DNA of 64,000 nucleotides from Colidextribacter sp. OB.20 (GCF_009911595.1 NZ_QWKG01000006.1:50763-114762); one strand, 5' to 3'. Counted from the stretch's first letter, positions 7,523-17,072 are shown. The notes: generated by a model not told the origin, from the sequence alone. Numbers and translations: made by a program.

Positions 7523-7714
7523 ATGAGAACCGCCGTCATCCTCCTCTGGGCTGGCTGCCTGTGGGCCATCGCCCGTGGGGTGTGCTGTCTGATCTGGACG
7601 GCCAGCCCCTGGCGGCGCATCCTGACTCTGGCAGTGCTGGCTCTGGCCGCCTCCTGCGCCCACTGTCCGCTAAAGGAGAAAGCTTTCCCCTCTGAGGGAG
7701 ACCAGAAGAGATAG
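7523..7714 (+). CDS. Small membrane protein of 63 residues, uncertain
   Basis: An ATG one base after the permease stop has AAGGAG at good spacing, so translation from the operon mRNA is plausible. The first 45 residues are hydrophobic (two short segments). The last 17 or so are encoded by family C repeat DNA, so the original C-terminus may have been replaced by repeat insertion. No family is recognised. It could be a small transporter subunit or a non-functional remnant. Confidence 0.45.
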   Translation: MRTAVILLWAGCLWAIARGVCCLIWTASPWRRILTLAVLALAASCAHCPLKEKAFPSEGDQKR

Positions 7715-7765
7715 GGAAAAGGCCTCTTTGGAAAGGGGCTGTCAGCCGCAGGCTGACTGAGGATT
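7665..7765. repeat. Family C palindromic repeat
   Basis: Contains CCCCTCTGAGGG, CCTCTTTGGAAAGGGG and GTCAGCCGCAGGCTGAC inverted repeats, like those near 17.8, 52.9 and 58.5 kb. Confidence 0.7.
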
Positions 7766-7777
7766 GCGTTTCTGTTT

Positions 7778-7850
7778 GTAGGGCGCGACGACCTCGGCGC
7801 GCCGGCGGAATCGAGCAAATACACGGCGGGCCGAGTCGTCCCGCCCTACA
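7778..7850. repeat. Family A palindromic repeat (complete)
   Basis: The copy starts GTAGGGCGCGACGACCTCGG and ends with the reverse-complementary CGTCCCGCCCTACA, with a short central variable stretch. The rest of this roughly 260-base gap (7715-7975) holds only repeats and a GGCGGGCCGC-type hairpin after the SLH gene. Confidence 0.85.
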
Positions 7851-7975
7851 GAGAGCTCAAAACTCCCGTCCCCCTTGCGGGGAAAAGGAGGCTTACGGGA
7901 ACGCACTCCCGAAAATGCCACAATTTCAACAGACTCAGCGGCCCGCCCCAGTTGGGGCGGGCCGCTGTAATTCTG

Positions 7976-10798
7976 CTATCCCTCTATGGTGAGGTAATCG
8001 GCGGAGACATATCCGATGGCGGCCTGGCCGCTGGCGTTGCGGAAGAGAATCTGATACCACTCCGGCAGCACATCCAGGACCACTACCTGCTCCTTGTCCC
8101 GCAGGGCGCCCACGATGCTGTAGGTGGTGTCGGGGCCGGAGCGGACCCGCAGTCCGGTCTCGGCCTTCACCGTGCCCACCCGCCGGGCGGGCTGACAGGT
8201 GACGGCGCAGCTGGCGGTCAAGCCGTTCCATTTGGCGGTAATCGTGACGGTTTTCTCCCTTGCCCCGGGGTGGAGGTTGGTGACCATCCCGCTGGGGGAC
8301 ACCGTAGCAGCGGTGGGGTCGCTGCTGCTCCAGGCCGGCTTGGCCCCGCTCACCCTGGGCAGGATGACGGCATTCAGGGTGGCGCTGCCGCCGGAGGCCA
8401 AGGTGAGCTTGCTCTGATCCAGGGCCATCTGATAGTCCACCGACGGGTCAGGATTCCCGGAGACCGGCTCGTCCGGTGTGGAGGGCTCTCCGGTGACGGG
8501 GGTGTGTTCCAGCACCCGCTGGAGAATCACCGCCATCTCCGCCCGGGTCAGGGTCCCCTTGGGGTTGATGGACAGGCCGTCGCCCAGCACCAGCTTCTGC
8601 TCCACCACGGTGGCGGTGGCGGACCGGGCGAAGTCGGCGATCTGGTCCCGGTCGGCAAACTGGTTCAAAACGTCCAGGTTCCCGCTGGGGCAGTTCGTCC
8701 CAAAGATGGGCAGGAAGCGCTCAAACAGGGTGAAGGCCTGCTCCCGGGAGAGGCTGCCCTCGGGAGCAAACAGGCCGTCTCCCACACCGTTGGCCAGTCC
8801 CACGTGCTGGGCCCAGGACAGGGCGGTGTAGTAGTCGCTGTTTACGTCCACATCGGTGAAGGTGCAGGGGGCTGCGGGGGCGGGCCTGCCCATAGCGTTG
8901 TGGAGCATGACCATAAAGTCCGCCCGGCTGACAATCAGATCCCGCCCGAAGAGGGTGGGGGTGACGCCGGTGACGATGCCCTTCTCATAGCAGTACTCCA
9001 CCGCCTCATAGGCCCAGTCCCCCTCGGGGACGTCCCAGTGGACGTTGGTGGGGGTGACCTTGATGGTCTGGGTCAGCCCTCCGGCGGACACAATGATGGA
9101 CCCCTCCCCGGGGCTGTGGGAGACGGTAAAGAGTCCGTCCTCGTCCACCGTGCCCACATCCCCCGTCACCTTAAAGGAGACGGGGGCCAGGTCCCACAGG
9201 GCCGTCCGGCCCCAGTAGCTGCCCGACACGGCCAGCTGGATCTCCTCATCCGGCTTCACCGTCAGGGTATTGAGGGCGGCGCTCTCCCCCTGCCGGGTCA
9301 CCTTCAGCTCGGTCAGGCTTTCCACCACGTGGATCTGGGCTGTTCCCCAGAGCCTGCCGGTGGACAGCTCCAGGGTATCGGTCCCCTCCCAGGGTCCGGC
9401 GGTGTATACTCCGTCTCTGATTCTCCCCAGGTCCTCCAGGGAGGTATAGCTCAGCCTGGACAGGTCGGCGGACACCGGGTTCAGGCCGTCATCCACCGCC
9501 CGGACCTGGGGCAGGCTCAGGGAGGAGCCGGAGAGCACCACCTGGCCCTCCTCCTCCAGGACCAGCCGGCTGGCCCGGCCGTCCCCAGTCTCGTCAGTGA
9601 CCAGCATCAGATAGGAGGCGCAGCGCCGGGCGCTGCCCCCCGAGGGCTTGTTCTGCATCGCGGGGCCGCTCTGCCCCGGTATCCACACGGACAGGGAGGT
9701 GGAGCCGCCGCCGTCCAGGTTCACCACCGTTTCGCAGCCCTGGCGGAACAGCTCATCGGCCAGGTTCTTCTGGGTCAGGCCCACAGAGTGACCCGTCTGC
9801 CGGCCGTCCACAGCGTAGAGCACCATGGTTCCGTCCCGCTTCAGGCCCAGGGCAGTGCGGGGCTGGCGGCCGTCCTTGGCGTAGGTCCAGCGGGAGCTGT
9901 CGGTCATCTCGCCATCCTCCACCATGATGTCCCCCACGCCGCAGACCCACTGGGCCCGGGACAGGAGGCGGTCGTCGCAGGAGGTGGTCAGAGAGACCCG
10001 GTCCCCTACCTGGAAGGCGGTAAACACGTCGGTGCGGTTCTCCTCCCCGCCGGCGGTGAGGATGTACTCGTCCCGCCCGATGGCCAGAGGCTCGCTGGAC
10101 AGAAGCAGCTCCACCACCTCCAGCTCCAGCTCGCTGTCCACCTCCAGCTCAGCCAGTTCACCGCTCCATGAGTCGGGGAGCTGCCTCAGCCGTATGTACC
10201 AGCCGGGGGTGCTGGTGCGGGTGGACACATTAGAGTAGTAGTGGTTGTAAAGAACGGGGCCTCCCCCGTCCACCCGCGGCTTGTTGAAGGACAGGCCGGT
10301 CAAGGTATAGCCGGTCTCCTCGTTCTCCAGCCACATGTCCACCTCCGGCTCCTCCAGAATGGAGGCCCAGCCATCGGCGATGACCAAGGCGTTCTCCCCT
10401 GTGTTGCTGGACTTATACACCCCGTCCTCTACCACCATGCCGATGGGCACGCCCTCAGACATAAAGAAGAAATCGGAATTGATGGCTCCCAGCACGTGAT
10501 AGCCCTGGTCCTGCACGCTGGCTACCGCGCTCTTAATGCTGGCGCCGCCATAGATGGTAGCGTCGCCCTGGACCAGGATGGGCCAGACATCACTGTCAGG
10601 CGACAGCTCCATAGAGAAGCTCTCCACCCGGCTTCCGTCGTTGACGGTGACAGTATTTCGATAGGTCAGGCCGTCCACAATCTGAGTGGAGGTCTGAATC
10701 TTCTGCTCCCCCGCCGCGGCGTAGACCGTGGGGAGAGACAGCAACAGGGCCAGGGCCAGAGCCGCGGCTCTGCGGGTGAAAGAAATGGTATGTTTCAT
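7976..10798 (-). CDS. Secreted phosphodiester glycosidase with SLH, Ig-like and SH3 domains
   Basis: A 940-residue secreted protein. A signal peptide (about 1-28, ending VYAAAG) is followed by a phosphodiester glycosidase/NAGPA-like domain (roughly 50-400, with VNLDGGGSTSL near its end). Then comes a linker region, three SLH repeats (roughly 590-765), a bacterial Ig-like domain (790-865) and a C-terminal SH3-like domain (870-940, LRVRSGPDTTYSIVG). SLH domains bind pyruvylated cell-wall polymers, and csaB lies 2.7 kb away on the same strand. The enzyme probably trims phosphodiester-linked sugars on the envelope. The ATG at 10798 follows AAAGGAGCGTCCC; upstream ORF extension lacks a ribosome site. 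Confidence 0.88.
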   Translation of the reverse strand: MKHTISFTRRAAALALALLLSLPTVYAAAGEQKIQTSTQIVDGLTYRNTVTVNDGSRVESFSMELSPDSDVWPILVQGDATIYGGASIKSAVASVQDQGYHVLGAINSDFFFMSEGVPIGMVVEDGVYKSSNTGENALVIADGWASILEEPEVDMWLENEETGYTLTGLSFNKPRVDGGGPVLYNHYYSNVSTRTSTPGWYIRLRQLPDSWSGELAELEVDSELELEVVELLLSSEPLAIGRDEYILTAGGEENRTDVFTAFQVGDRVSLTTSCDDRLLSRAQWVCGVGDIMVEDGEMTDSSRWTYAKDGRQPRTALGLKRDGTMVLYAVDGRQTGHSVGLTQKNLADELFRQGCETVVNLDGGGSTSLSVWIPGQSGPAMQNKPSGGSARRCASYLMLVTDETGDGRASRLVLEEEGQVVLSGSSLSLPQVRAVDDGLNPVSADLSRLSYTSLEDLGRIRDGVYTAGPWEGTDTLELSTGRLWGTAQIHVVESLTELKVTRQGESAALNTLTVKPDEEIQLAVSGSYWGRTALWDLAPVSFKVTGDVGTVDEDGLFTVSHSPGEGSIIVSAGGLTQTIKVTPTNVHWDVPEGDWAYEAVEYCYEKGIVTGVTPTLFGRDLIVSRADFMVMLHNAMGRPAPAAPCTFTDVDVNSDYYTALSWAQHVGLANGVGDGLFAPEGSLSREQAFTLFERFLPIFGTNCPSGNLDVLNQFADRDQIADFARSATATVVEQKLVLGDGLSINPKGTLTRAEMAVILQRVLEHTPVTGEPSTPDEPVSGNPDPSVDYQMALDQSKLTLASGGSATLNAVILPRVSGAKPAWSSSDPTAATVSPSGMVTNLHPGAREKTVTITAKWNGLTASCAVTCQPARRVGTVKAETGLRVRSGPDTTYSIVGALRDKEQVVVLDVLPEWYQILFRNASGQAAIGYVSADYLTIEG

Positions 10799-10911
10799 GG
10801 GACGCTCCTTTGTCAATGCTGTAAAAATGTGCTCCTCTGCCAGTATAGCAGAAGAGCACTCCGCTTTCAATGGGCAATTAAGATAAGTAAAATGGAAAAT
10901 TATGGAGTTCT

Positions 10912-11988
10912 TTAGATCAGCCAGCGATTCACCGCCGGAATCCGGCGCAAAAACCAATAGGCCCCATAGCTGAGTGACAGCAGCAGCGCGGCCTGGGCCG
11001 GAATGGCCCAGTAGGACGGCAGGGACTCAAACCAGGCCTGTCTGGCCAGCCCCTGGAAAAAGGGGTGGATCAGAAAGACGCAGAAGGAGCCCCGGGAGAG
11101 GAACTGGAGCAGCCCCGAGGCTCTCTCCCCCCGGGGAGAGGCCGGGCAGTCCGCCCACCGCTGGCACAGCCGGAAGATCCCCGCGGCCATCAGCAGGACA
11201 AATGGAGAAAAGCCCGACAGGTACAGCCCGTCCAGGGCGCCCGCCGCCACGCTGTGCCGCCAGGTCCCCGCAAAAGTGGCCCCGAAGCCCGCCAGAAACA
11301 GGATCAGGCCCTCCGTCCAGCCCTTGGGCGGGCTCTGGTGCAGATACCACCCCAGCAGGCCCAGCCCGGGCACCAGAACGATGGGGGACAAGCTGTATTG
11401 CAGCAGGAAGGAGTTCAGCTGGTTGAAGGGAGGAAAGCACTGGAGGAAGGAAAATACACCTCCGGACAGCAGCCACAGGGCCAGGATATACCGCAGCTCC
11501 TGCCGGGAGGCGTGCCGGGCAATCAGCCGGGTCAGAGGCAGGGCCAGATAGAGGGCGATGGCAAAATAGAAGTAGTACAGGTGATACCAGGTGTTTCCGG
11601 TCAGCCAGTTCTTCGCGCACTGGACAACCAGCTCACTCAGCGGGGCGGAGCCCCGGAGGAAGTACAGGCGCATCCCCTCGTACAGCCCGGCCCATACGGA
11701 CAGGGCCAGGGCCAGCCGCAGCAGATACCGGGAAAACAGCTTTTTCAGCGGCAGCTCCCGCTCCGGAGCGTTCATCACCGCTCCGCTGCACAGCACAAAG
11801 ACCGCCACCGCCCAGCGGGAGACAACACCCCAGAAGCAGGCGGACAGCCACTGAAGGGAGCCCACCTGCCGCCCCACCAGGTGTCCAGCGCTGCAGTGGA
11901 TGCACACCACCGCGCAGATGGCCAGCACCTTGCACAGATCAATCGCTGTATCTCTTCGGTTATTCGGTCTCTCTCCCACGTCAATCAC
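10912..11988 (-). CDS. Acyltransferase 3 family membrane protein
   Basis: A 358-residue protein with about ten membrane segments. It resembles acyltransferase-3 (OafA/WecH-like) enzymes, which O-acetylate surface carbohydrates; the N-terminal ICAVVCIHCSAGH segment holds the catalytic histidine region. The GTG start at 11988 overlaps the flippase stop by 8 bases, so the two are translationally coupled. In this cluster it likely modifies the secondary wall polymer or its lipid-linked precursor, which is inference from context. Confidence 0.82.
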   Translation of the reverse strand: MIDVGERPNNRRDTAIDLCKVLAICAVVCIHCSAGHLVGRQVGSLQWLSACFWGVVSRWAVAVFVLCSGAVMNAPERELPLKKLFSRYLLRLALALSVWAGLYEGMRLYFLRGSAPLSELVVQCAKNWLTGNTWYHLYYFYFAIALYLALPLTRLIARHASRQELRYILALWLLSGGVFSFLQCFPPFNQLNSFLLQYSLSPIVLVPGLGLLGWYLHQSPPKGWTEGLILFLAGFGATFAGTWRHSVAAGALDGLYLSGFSPFVLLMAAGIFRLCQRWADCPASPRGERASGLLQFLSRGSFCVFLIHPFFQGLARQAWFESLPSYWAIPAQAALLLSLSYGAYWFLRRIPAVNRWLI

Positions 11989-13504
11989 CCTTTTTCCAGC
12001 GCTTTATCAGCTCCAGAAAGTCCTCCTGCCGGGTGAGGAGCATCAGCACGGCGTACACCGCCGCAGCCCCTCCGCCCAGCGCCACACATTTAACCACCAG
12101 CATAAGCTTGCTCTCCAGGCCGTTCAGGGCCAGGCCGGTGAAGAACCAAAGCGCCCCGCCAGTGAACGCGGCAGCGGCGGCACTCTTGATCAGGGGCAGG
12201 ATGTGGATCCTCCCCGCCCCCCGGAGCAGTACACAGGCCAGAACGATGCCGCCGGCGGTGATGGAGAGCGCCGTGGCGGCGGCCAGGCCGGCTCCCCCCC
12301 AGCGGGGGCCCAGCAGCCGGTTCAGACACCAGTTGCACACCAGGATGCCGCCGTTGACCAGCAGGGGGGGCAGGGTTTTCTCCATGGTGTAGTAGGCCTT
12401 GCTCAGCAGGTCCAGGGCGCAGAAGCCCGCCATAGACAGGGCGTAGATGGTAAAGATGGCCCCTGTGGAGGCGCTGGAGGCGGCATCGAAGCTGCCCCCC
12501 TCAAAGAGCACCCGGACAATGGGGGTGCCGAAGGCCGCCAGAACCACCGAGATGGGCAGGATGAGCAGCAGGGTGGATCGCAGCACGTTCCAGATATAGC
12601 GCAGATAGGCGTCCCGGCCGGCGGAGGCGTACTCCTCGCTGAACTTGGGGAACAGCACCGTGCTGATGGAGTAGATCAGGGTGGTGGTCAGGGGGGTAAA
12701 GAGCTTATCCGCATAGTAGAAGGCGCTCACCGGGCTGTCGGCCAGCTGGGCCGTCATCCCCGAATCCTGGAGGTAGCAGAACAGGAAGATGGAGGTGGTC
12801 AGCACCGTCACCACGGCGGTCCTGAAGAAGGTTTTCACATAGTCCGCCCGCAGGTCCAGCACCGGGCGCAGGCGGCAGCGCTCCTTCAGGCCGTAGGGGA
12901 CGGTCATGGCCAGCTGCAAGAGCCAGGCCAGAGCCACCGCCGCCACATAGCCCCCCACCCCCAGCCTCCCGGCGAAGAGGGCCAGGAACAGAATCAGCGC
13001 CAGGTTATAGGGGATGGACATGCTGCCCTGGAGGACAAAGTGCTCCAAAGACTGGAACAGGGCCACCAGCAGGTAGGTAAGGACAATCACCGGCAGGGTG
13101 AGGGCCATCAGGCGCATATACCGGGCCAGCAGGGCAGTCTCCTCCGGGGCGCCACTCCAGAGGCTGTCCATCAGCGGCGTGAAGGTAACTCCGATCCAGG
13201 CCGCCGCCGCCGCCCCGCTCACCAGCACCATGATGGTAATCAGGTTGCTGGCCGCCCGGCAGCCCTCCTCCCGGTTCTGGCGCAGGCGGGGGGTCAGGAT
13301 GGGCACGGCGGCCACGCACAAGGCGTAGGCCACGGTGGTGAAGAGATATATGGTGTTGTTGTTGGCGGTGGTATACAGGTCGGCAACGACCAGAGTGCCG
13401 AAGGCCCGGGCCTGCAGGGACTCCCGGACGATGCCCAGCAGCTTGGCGAACAGGGTCACCAGCGTCACCGCGCCGATCACATGGACGGTTTGATTCTTTT
13501 TCAC
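11981..13504 (-). CDS. murJ: MurJ/MviN-like lipid-linked oligosaccharide flippase
   Basis: A 507-residue protein with about fourteen membrane segments. It has the MurJ N-terminal features (TLFAKLLGIVRESLQARAFG) and a central STVLFPKFSEEYA stretch. MurJ-type proteins flip lipid II or other undecaprenyl-linked sugars. The chosen GTG at 13504 overlaps the csaB stop by 4 bases; an upstream ATG at 13576 would run deep into csaB. With csaB and an acyltransferase next to it, this copy may flip a wall-polymer precursor rather than lipid II, so the symbol denotes family only. Confidence 0.82.
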   Translation of the reverse strand: MKKNQTVHVIGAVTLVTLFAKLLGIVRESLQARAFGTLVVADLYTTANNNTIYLFTTVAYALCVAAVPILTPRLRQNREEGCRAASNLITIMVLVSGAAAAAWIGVTFTPLMDSLWSGAPEETALLARYMRLMALTLPVIVLTYLLVALFQSLEHFVLQGSMSIPYNLALILFLALFAGRLGVGGYVAAVALAWLLQLAMTVPYGLKERCRLRPVLDLRADYVKTFFRTAVVTVLTTSIFLFCYLQDSGMTAQLADSPVSAFYYADKLFTPLTTTLIYSISTVLFPKFSEEYASAGRDAYLRYIWNVLRSTLLLILPISVVLAAFGTPIVRVLFEGGSFDAASSASTGAIFTIYALSMAGFCALDLLSKAYYTMEKTLPPLLVNGGILVCNWCLNRLLGPRWGGAGLAAATALSITAGGIVLACVLLRGAGRIHILPLIKSAAAAAFTGGALWFFTGLALNGLESKLMLVVKCVALGGGAAAVYAVLMLLTRQEDFLELIKRWKKGD

Positions 13505-14604
13505 TTCACTTGCTCCATAATGGCTCGAATGAGCTCCTCGTTCTGGTCCAGTTTGGAAATTAGCTCTTCCAAACACTGGGACGTGGTCTCCCGGATCTCA
13601 TCCCGGTTCTTCATGGTCTCCCGGAAAACCGCCTGGAAGCGCTCCAGGGTAAAGTCCTCCACCGTGAAGGGAGTGGGCTGACAGATGGAGGCGAGAAAGA
13701 AATCCACCTTTGGGTCATAGCTGACGCCGATCATGGGCACCCCCATGACGGCGGCGTAGATGAGGGCGTGCAGCCGGACCCCTACCATCACGTCCATGGA
13801 GCCGATGATGGACAGGGTCTCCTCCGACAGATACTTGCGCCGCAGGCAGCCCGCCCGGCCGTCCAGGCCGGCGGCCACCGCCTCGCACATCCCCACGTCC
13901 TCGTCGTGGAAGAAGGGAATCAGCACCGAATCCGCGCCGTACTCCTCCCGGAGCCAGAGGACGCATTTGCCCACCTCCCGCAGGAAATCTCCGTCGGACC
14001 TCCGGGCCTTCACCGCCCACCCCACCGTCAGCCGCCCGGGGACCTTCGGACAGCCCTCCCGGGCCAGAATCTCCAGGCCCAGGGCCGTGTCCGGCTTTTT
14101 CACCCGGATCACCGGGTCGGCGGTGACGTGGATTCGCTCCGCAGGCACGCCGATCTCCAGCAGCAGGTCCCGGCTCCCGGCGTCCCGGACCACGATGCCG
14201 TCGGTCCGGCGGAGCACCGCGGCGGTGAGCCGCCGGTTCCAGGGGTTGGCGATGGGGCCGATGCCCTGGCTGTAGATGAAGGTCCGCTTGCCCAGCAGCT
14301 GGGCCAGCCGGAGGATAAACAGGTAGTAGAGAATGCTGCGGCCGCTGGTGGCATCCTGGAGCAGGCTCCCGCCCCCCGACAGAAGCATGTCGCAGTGCCG
14401 GACGGAGCGCAGGATGCTCCACAGATTCATCCGCCGGACGGCCTTCACCCCATATTTCTCGCTGGTCTGGGCCGGCGACCGTGACAGAACGGTGATGTCC
14501 ACGTTGGGGAGCTTCTCCCTCAGGTTGTCGATGACGGTACGCAGAATAGACTCGTCCCCGATGTTGTTAAAGCCGTAGTAGCCCGATATCAGTATGTTAT
14601 ACAT
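13501..14604 (-). CDS. csaB: Polysaccharide pyruvyl transferase CsaB
   Basis: A 367-residue cytoplasmic enzyme of the polysaccharide pyruvyl transferase family (ISGYYGFNNIGDESIL at the N-terminus, then LLSGGGSLLQDATSGRSILYY near residue 80). CsaB transfers pyruvate from phosphoenolpyruvate to the secondary cell-wall polymer, making the ligand for SLH domains. It overlaps the flippase gene by 4 bases and lies 16 bases after the DUF5693 gene. The nearby SLH protein is a plausible client. Confidence 0.93.
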   Translation of the reverse strand: MYNILISGYYGFNNIGDESILRTVIDNLREKLPNVDITVLSRSPAQTSEKYGVKAVRRMNLWSILRSVRHCDMLLSGGGSLLQDATSGRSILYYLFILRLAQLLGKRTFIYSQGIGPIANPWNRRLTAAVLRRTDGIVVRDAGSRDLLLEIGVPAERIHVTADPVIRVKKPDTALGLEILAREGCPKVPGRLTVGWAVKARRSDGDFLREVGKCVLWLREEYGADSVLIPFFHDEDVGMCEAVAAGLDGRAGCLRRKYLSEETLSIIGSMDVMVGVRLHALIYAAVMGVPMIGVSYDPKVDFFLASICQPTPFTVEDFTLERFQAVFRETMKNRDEIRETTSQCLEELISKLDQNEELIRAIMEQVK

Positions 14605-14620
14605 CTGTCTGTGTTCCGCC

Positions 14621-16792
14621 TCAAGTTAATTTTTTTCGGGTCTGGAGAAGCAGCCGGTATGCCAGCTCAAAGCAGCCGGTGAGAATCACGCCTACCGCGA
14701 GCCCCAGCGCCAGAGAGCCGGCGGTGCGGGCGAAGCCCAGGTACAGCGGCGTGCGGATGTGCATAAAGGTATTGCACACGCTGGTCATGCCGACGGTGCC
14801 AGCCAGGCCGAACAGCGCCGTCCCAAGGGGGAGGCGGCGCACGGCGCAGTAGACCGCCAGCATGACGCCGGGGAAAGCCACCAGGAACTCCTTGGTCCGG
14901 GGCCTCGCCAGCAGATGCTCCTCCAGCACGTTGCGCATGATAATCTCCAGGTCGGACACGGACACCGCGGTCTCGTGGCCGGTGCGGGCCAGATAGTAGT
15001 ACCCCGCCAGGGCCAGCACCGCCAAAACGATCAGGCTCCACACCGGGATGTTCCACCTCAGCACGGCGGTGACATCCCTCAGCTGGAGGGTATCGGTCCT
15101 CCGGTCCTTCTCAAACAGACCGAAATAGGCCAGAAACAGTCCGCAGAAGGCCGCCAGCGGCAGCAGCTGAGCCGCCTTCACCCCCCGGAAAATCCCCAGC
15201 TCCAGCATAAAGTCGGTGGAGGACAGGGGGGCGGCGGTCATCATGGCGCCTGCCAGCGCGATGAGCACCGAGACAGCCAGAATCCCGCCCGCCCGGGGCA
15301 GAATTTTCCCCAGCCCGGCGTTCCAGGGCAGGGCCTGGCTGGTCTGTCTGGCAGCCATCAGGAAGAAGGCCGAGGCCAGGCAGGCAAAGACCACCGCGCT
15401 GGCAAAGCTGGCCAGCAGGCGGAAGGTGTTGGGCGCCGCCGCCCAGGCGGCGCCCACGCACACCCCGGCCGCCCCGGCCAGACCCAGGGTCCACCTCTTC
15501 TTCATGGGCAGGCAGGCGGCCAGCAGCAGCACGCCTCCCAGTCCGGCCCCCAGACCCAGCGCCAGCATGGCCAGCCTGGGCACCTGGACGTTTTCCATCA
15601 CCGAGGCCCGGCCCCGGGTGATGCCGTGGTCCGCCAGACGGCGGTCCAGGCTGTCGAACATGTCCCGGTAGACCTCCGGGTCGGTGATATAGGCGAAGCG
15701 GTTGTCGCTCTCCTTGATGGGCTTGAAGTAGATTACCCGGATGTTCCGTTCGGTGACCGCCCGGTAGAGGGTATTTTCAATCTCCTCCGCACCCTTATAG
15801 TTGTAGTATGCGTAGCGGTACTGGATATAGTCCCAGACCGAGAACACCCGAACGGTGTTGTAATCCACAGCCCGGGCCAGCTCCTCCACCCCCGACTGGA
15901 CAATATTCTCCCGCTGAACCGCGGTCTCGATCAGGCCGACGGTAATCCCGTTGTCCCGGAAGTAGTTCAGGGCGAAATCGTCCTGCTCGTCATAGCCGAT
16001 GACCCCCTCACCGCCGGCGATCATATACTCCGGCATAATGCCGAAGGCCTCATAGCCCCGGATCACGTCCCGGGCAAAGCGGGCGTCGTTGTGGCCGTTG
16101 TAGGCCAGGGTCCGGGGAACAATCTCCATCCCCAGGGCCTGAACGGCCTCCACCTTCTCCGGCATAAAGCCCAGCGCCAGATACATCAGTTTGGATGCCT
16201 TGATCTCAGAGCGCTGGACAAAGCTCTTGTTCATCACGGTGACATAGCTCTCACTCTGAAACAGCGCGTCGTTGACCTTGCCGTCCAGAAAGACATACGC
16301 CCTGCCGCCCCCCTCCAGCGTCTCAATCAGATAGCTGTCCGGGTCCAGGCGGCCCTCCACCCCGCCGGTCACCAAGCGGACGGTCTCCTCTCCCTCCACC
16401 TCCACCAGCACGTCGAAGCGGTCATAGCCCCGCTGCTCCACCCGCCGGATAAAGCTGTCCGGCCAGCCGGTGCGCCAATCCGCGTCCTGCAGGACGGTCT
16501 CCATAGGCAGGGCGGTGACGGTGCAGGCCGGGTTCAGCATCAGGGAGGACAGGCTCTCCTCCGCCAGGCCCACCTGGGTAATGCCCATATCCCGGAACTG
16601 CTCCAGCCACCAGGAGACGTCGTGTTCGCTCTGCTCGGCCAGCAGCTCGATCTCGCTGTAATCCAAAACAATATCATAGGTCTTGCTACCCGCCTCCGCC
16701 TGCCATCTCCGGCCGGTCACAGCCAGGCTGACCGCCACACACAGGGCCAGCAGGCCCAGAAGAATTTTATTTGTCCTGACGTACTGCTTCAT
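14621..16792 (-). CDS. DUF5693 family membrane protein
   Basis: A 723-residue protein. One N-terminal membrane anchor (about residues 8-26) is followed by a roughly 390-residue extracytoplasmic domain that resembles a TIM-barrel-like fold (the DUF5693 signature, e.g. VGLAEESLSSL and GHNDARFARDVIRGYEAFGI). The C-terminal 310 residues hold about eight membrane segments. The family typically sits beside csaB in Firmicutes; its function is unknown. The ATG at 16792 follows GAAAGGAGCTCCC. It appears to be the first gene of the csaB operon. A role in wall-polymer assembly is inferred from position. Confidence 0.8.
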   Translation of the reverse strand: MKQYVRTNKILLGLLALCVAVSLAVTGRRWQAEAGSKTYDIVLDYSEIELLAEQSEHDVSWWLEQFRDMGITQVGLAEESLSSLMLNPACTVTALPMETVLQDADWRTGWPDSFIRRVEQRGYDRFDVLVEVEGEETVRLVTGGVEGRLDPDSYLIETLEGGGRAYVFLDGKVNDALFQSESYVTVMNKSFVQRSEIKASKLMYLALGFMPEKVEAVQALGMEIVPRTLAYNGHNDARFARDVIRGYEAFGIMPEYMIAGGEGVIGYDEQDDFALNYFRDNGITVGLIETAVQRENIVQSGVEELARAVDYNTVRVFSVWDYIQYRYAYYNYKGAEEIENTLYRAVTERNIRVIYFKPIKESDNRFAYITDPEVYRDMFDSLDRRLADHGITRGRASVMENVQVPRLAMLALGLGAGLGGVLLLAACLPMKKRWTLGLAGAAGVCVGAAWAAAPNTFRLLASFASAVVFACLASAFFLMAARQTSQALPWNAGLGKILPRAGGILAVSVLIALAGAMMTAAPLSSTDFMLELGIFRGVKAAQLLPLAAFCGLFLAYFGLFEKDRRTDTLQLRDVTAVLRWNIPVWSLIVLAVLALAGYYYLARTGHETAVSVSDLEIIMRNVLEEHLLARPRTKEFLVAFPGVMLAVYCAVRRLPLGTALFGLAGTVGMTSVCNTFMHIRTPLYLGFARTAGSLALGLAVGVILTGCFELAYRLLLQTRKKLT

Positions 16793-16891
16793 GGGAGCTC
16801 CTTTCTGTTCTGCGGCTCTGCCGCAATTACTCCACATTATACAATATCCGCGCTGGAAAAAAAAGTGGGGGAATCATTAAATTTGTTCTTC

Positions 16892-16920
16892 TTGATTCTC
16901 CTGCCATTGTGTGGTAAAAT
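16892..16920 (+). promoter_or_regulatory. Promoter of the 39-residue ORF
   Basis: TTGATT, a 17-base spacer and TAAAAT lie 27 bases before the ATG. Confidence 0.75.
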
Positions 16921-16946
16921 AGCAGCTGTAAAGGAGTGTGAGTGCC

Positions 16947-17066
16947 ATGACCGCAAAAGAGGCCATCCGCGAACTGGAAAACATGAAGCAGTATTGCACC
17001 GCGAAGAGCATCCCCGCCCTGGACTTCGCCATCAAGGCGCTCAAAGAGAAGGCCGAAAAGGAATAA
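16947..17066 (+). CDS. Small 39-residue protein, phage-type ALD-AIKAL motif
   Basis: This short ORF has every expression signal: a promoter, AAGGAG ten bases before the ATG, and a hairpin right after the stop. The product is helical and charged, with IPALDFAIKALKEKAEK at the C-terminus. The motif resembles small hypothetical proteins common in Clostridia phages and mobile elements, usually written ALDMAIKALE. No phage genes surround it. Function is unknown. Confidence 0.65.
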   Translation: MTAKEAIRELENMKQYCTAKSIPALDFAIKALKEKAEKE

Positions 17067-17072
17067 GCCAAA

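Noticed and set aside
7952..10171. A 739-codon plus-strand frame opposite the SLH protein
   Set aside because: Shadow frame; the minus-strand product has a signal peptide and recognisable domains.
13505..13576. MurJ start at the upstream ATG
   Set aside because: This would overlap csaB by 76 bases with no ribosome site; the GTG overlapping the csaB stop fits better.
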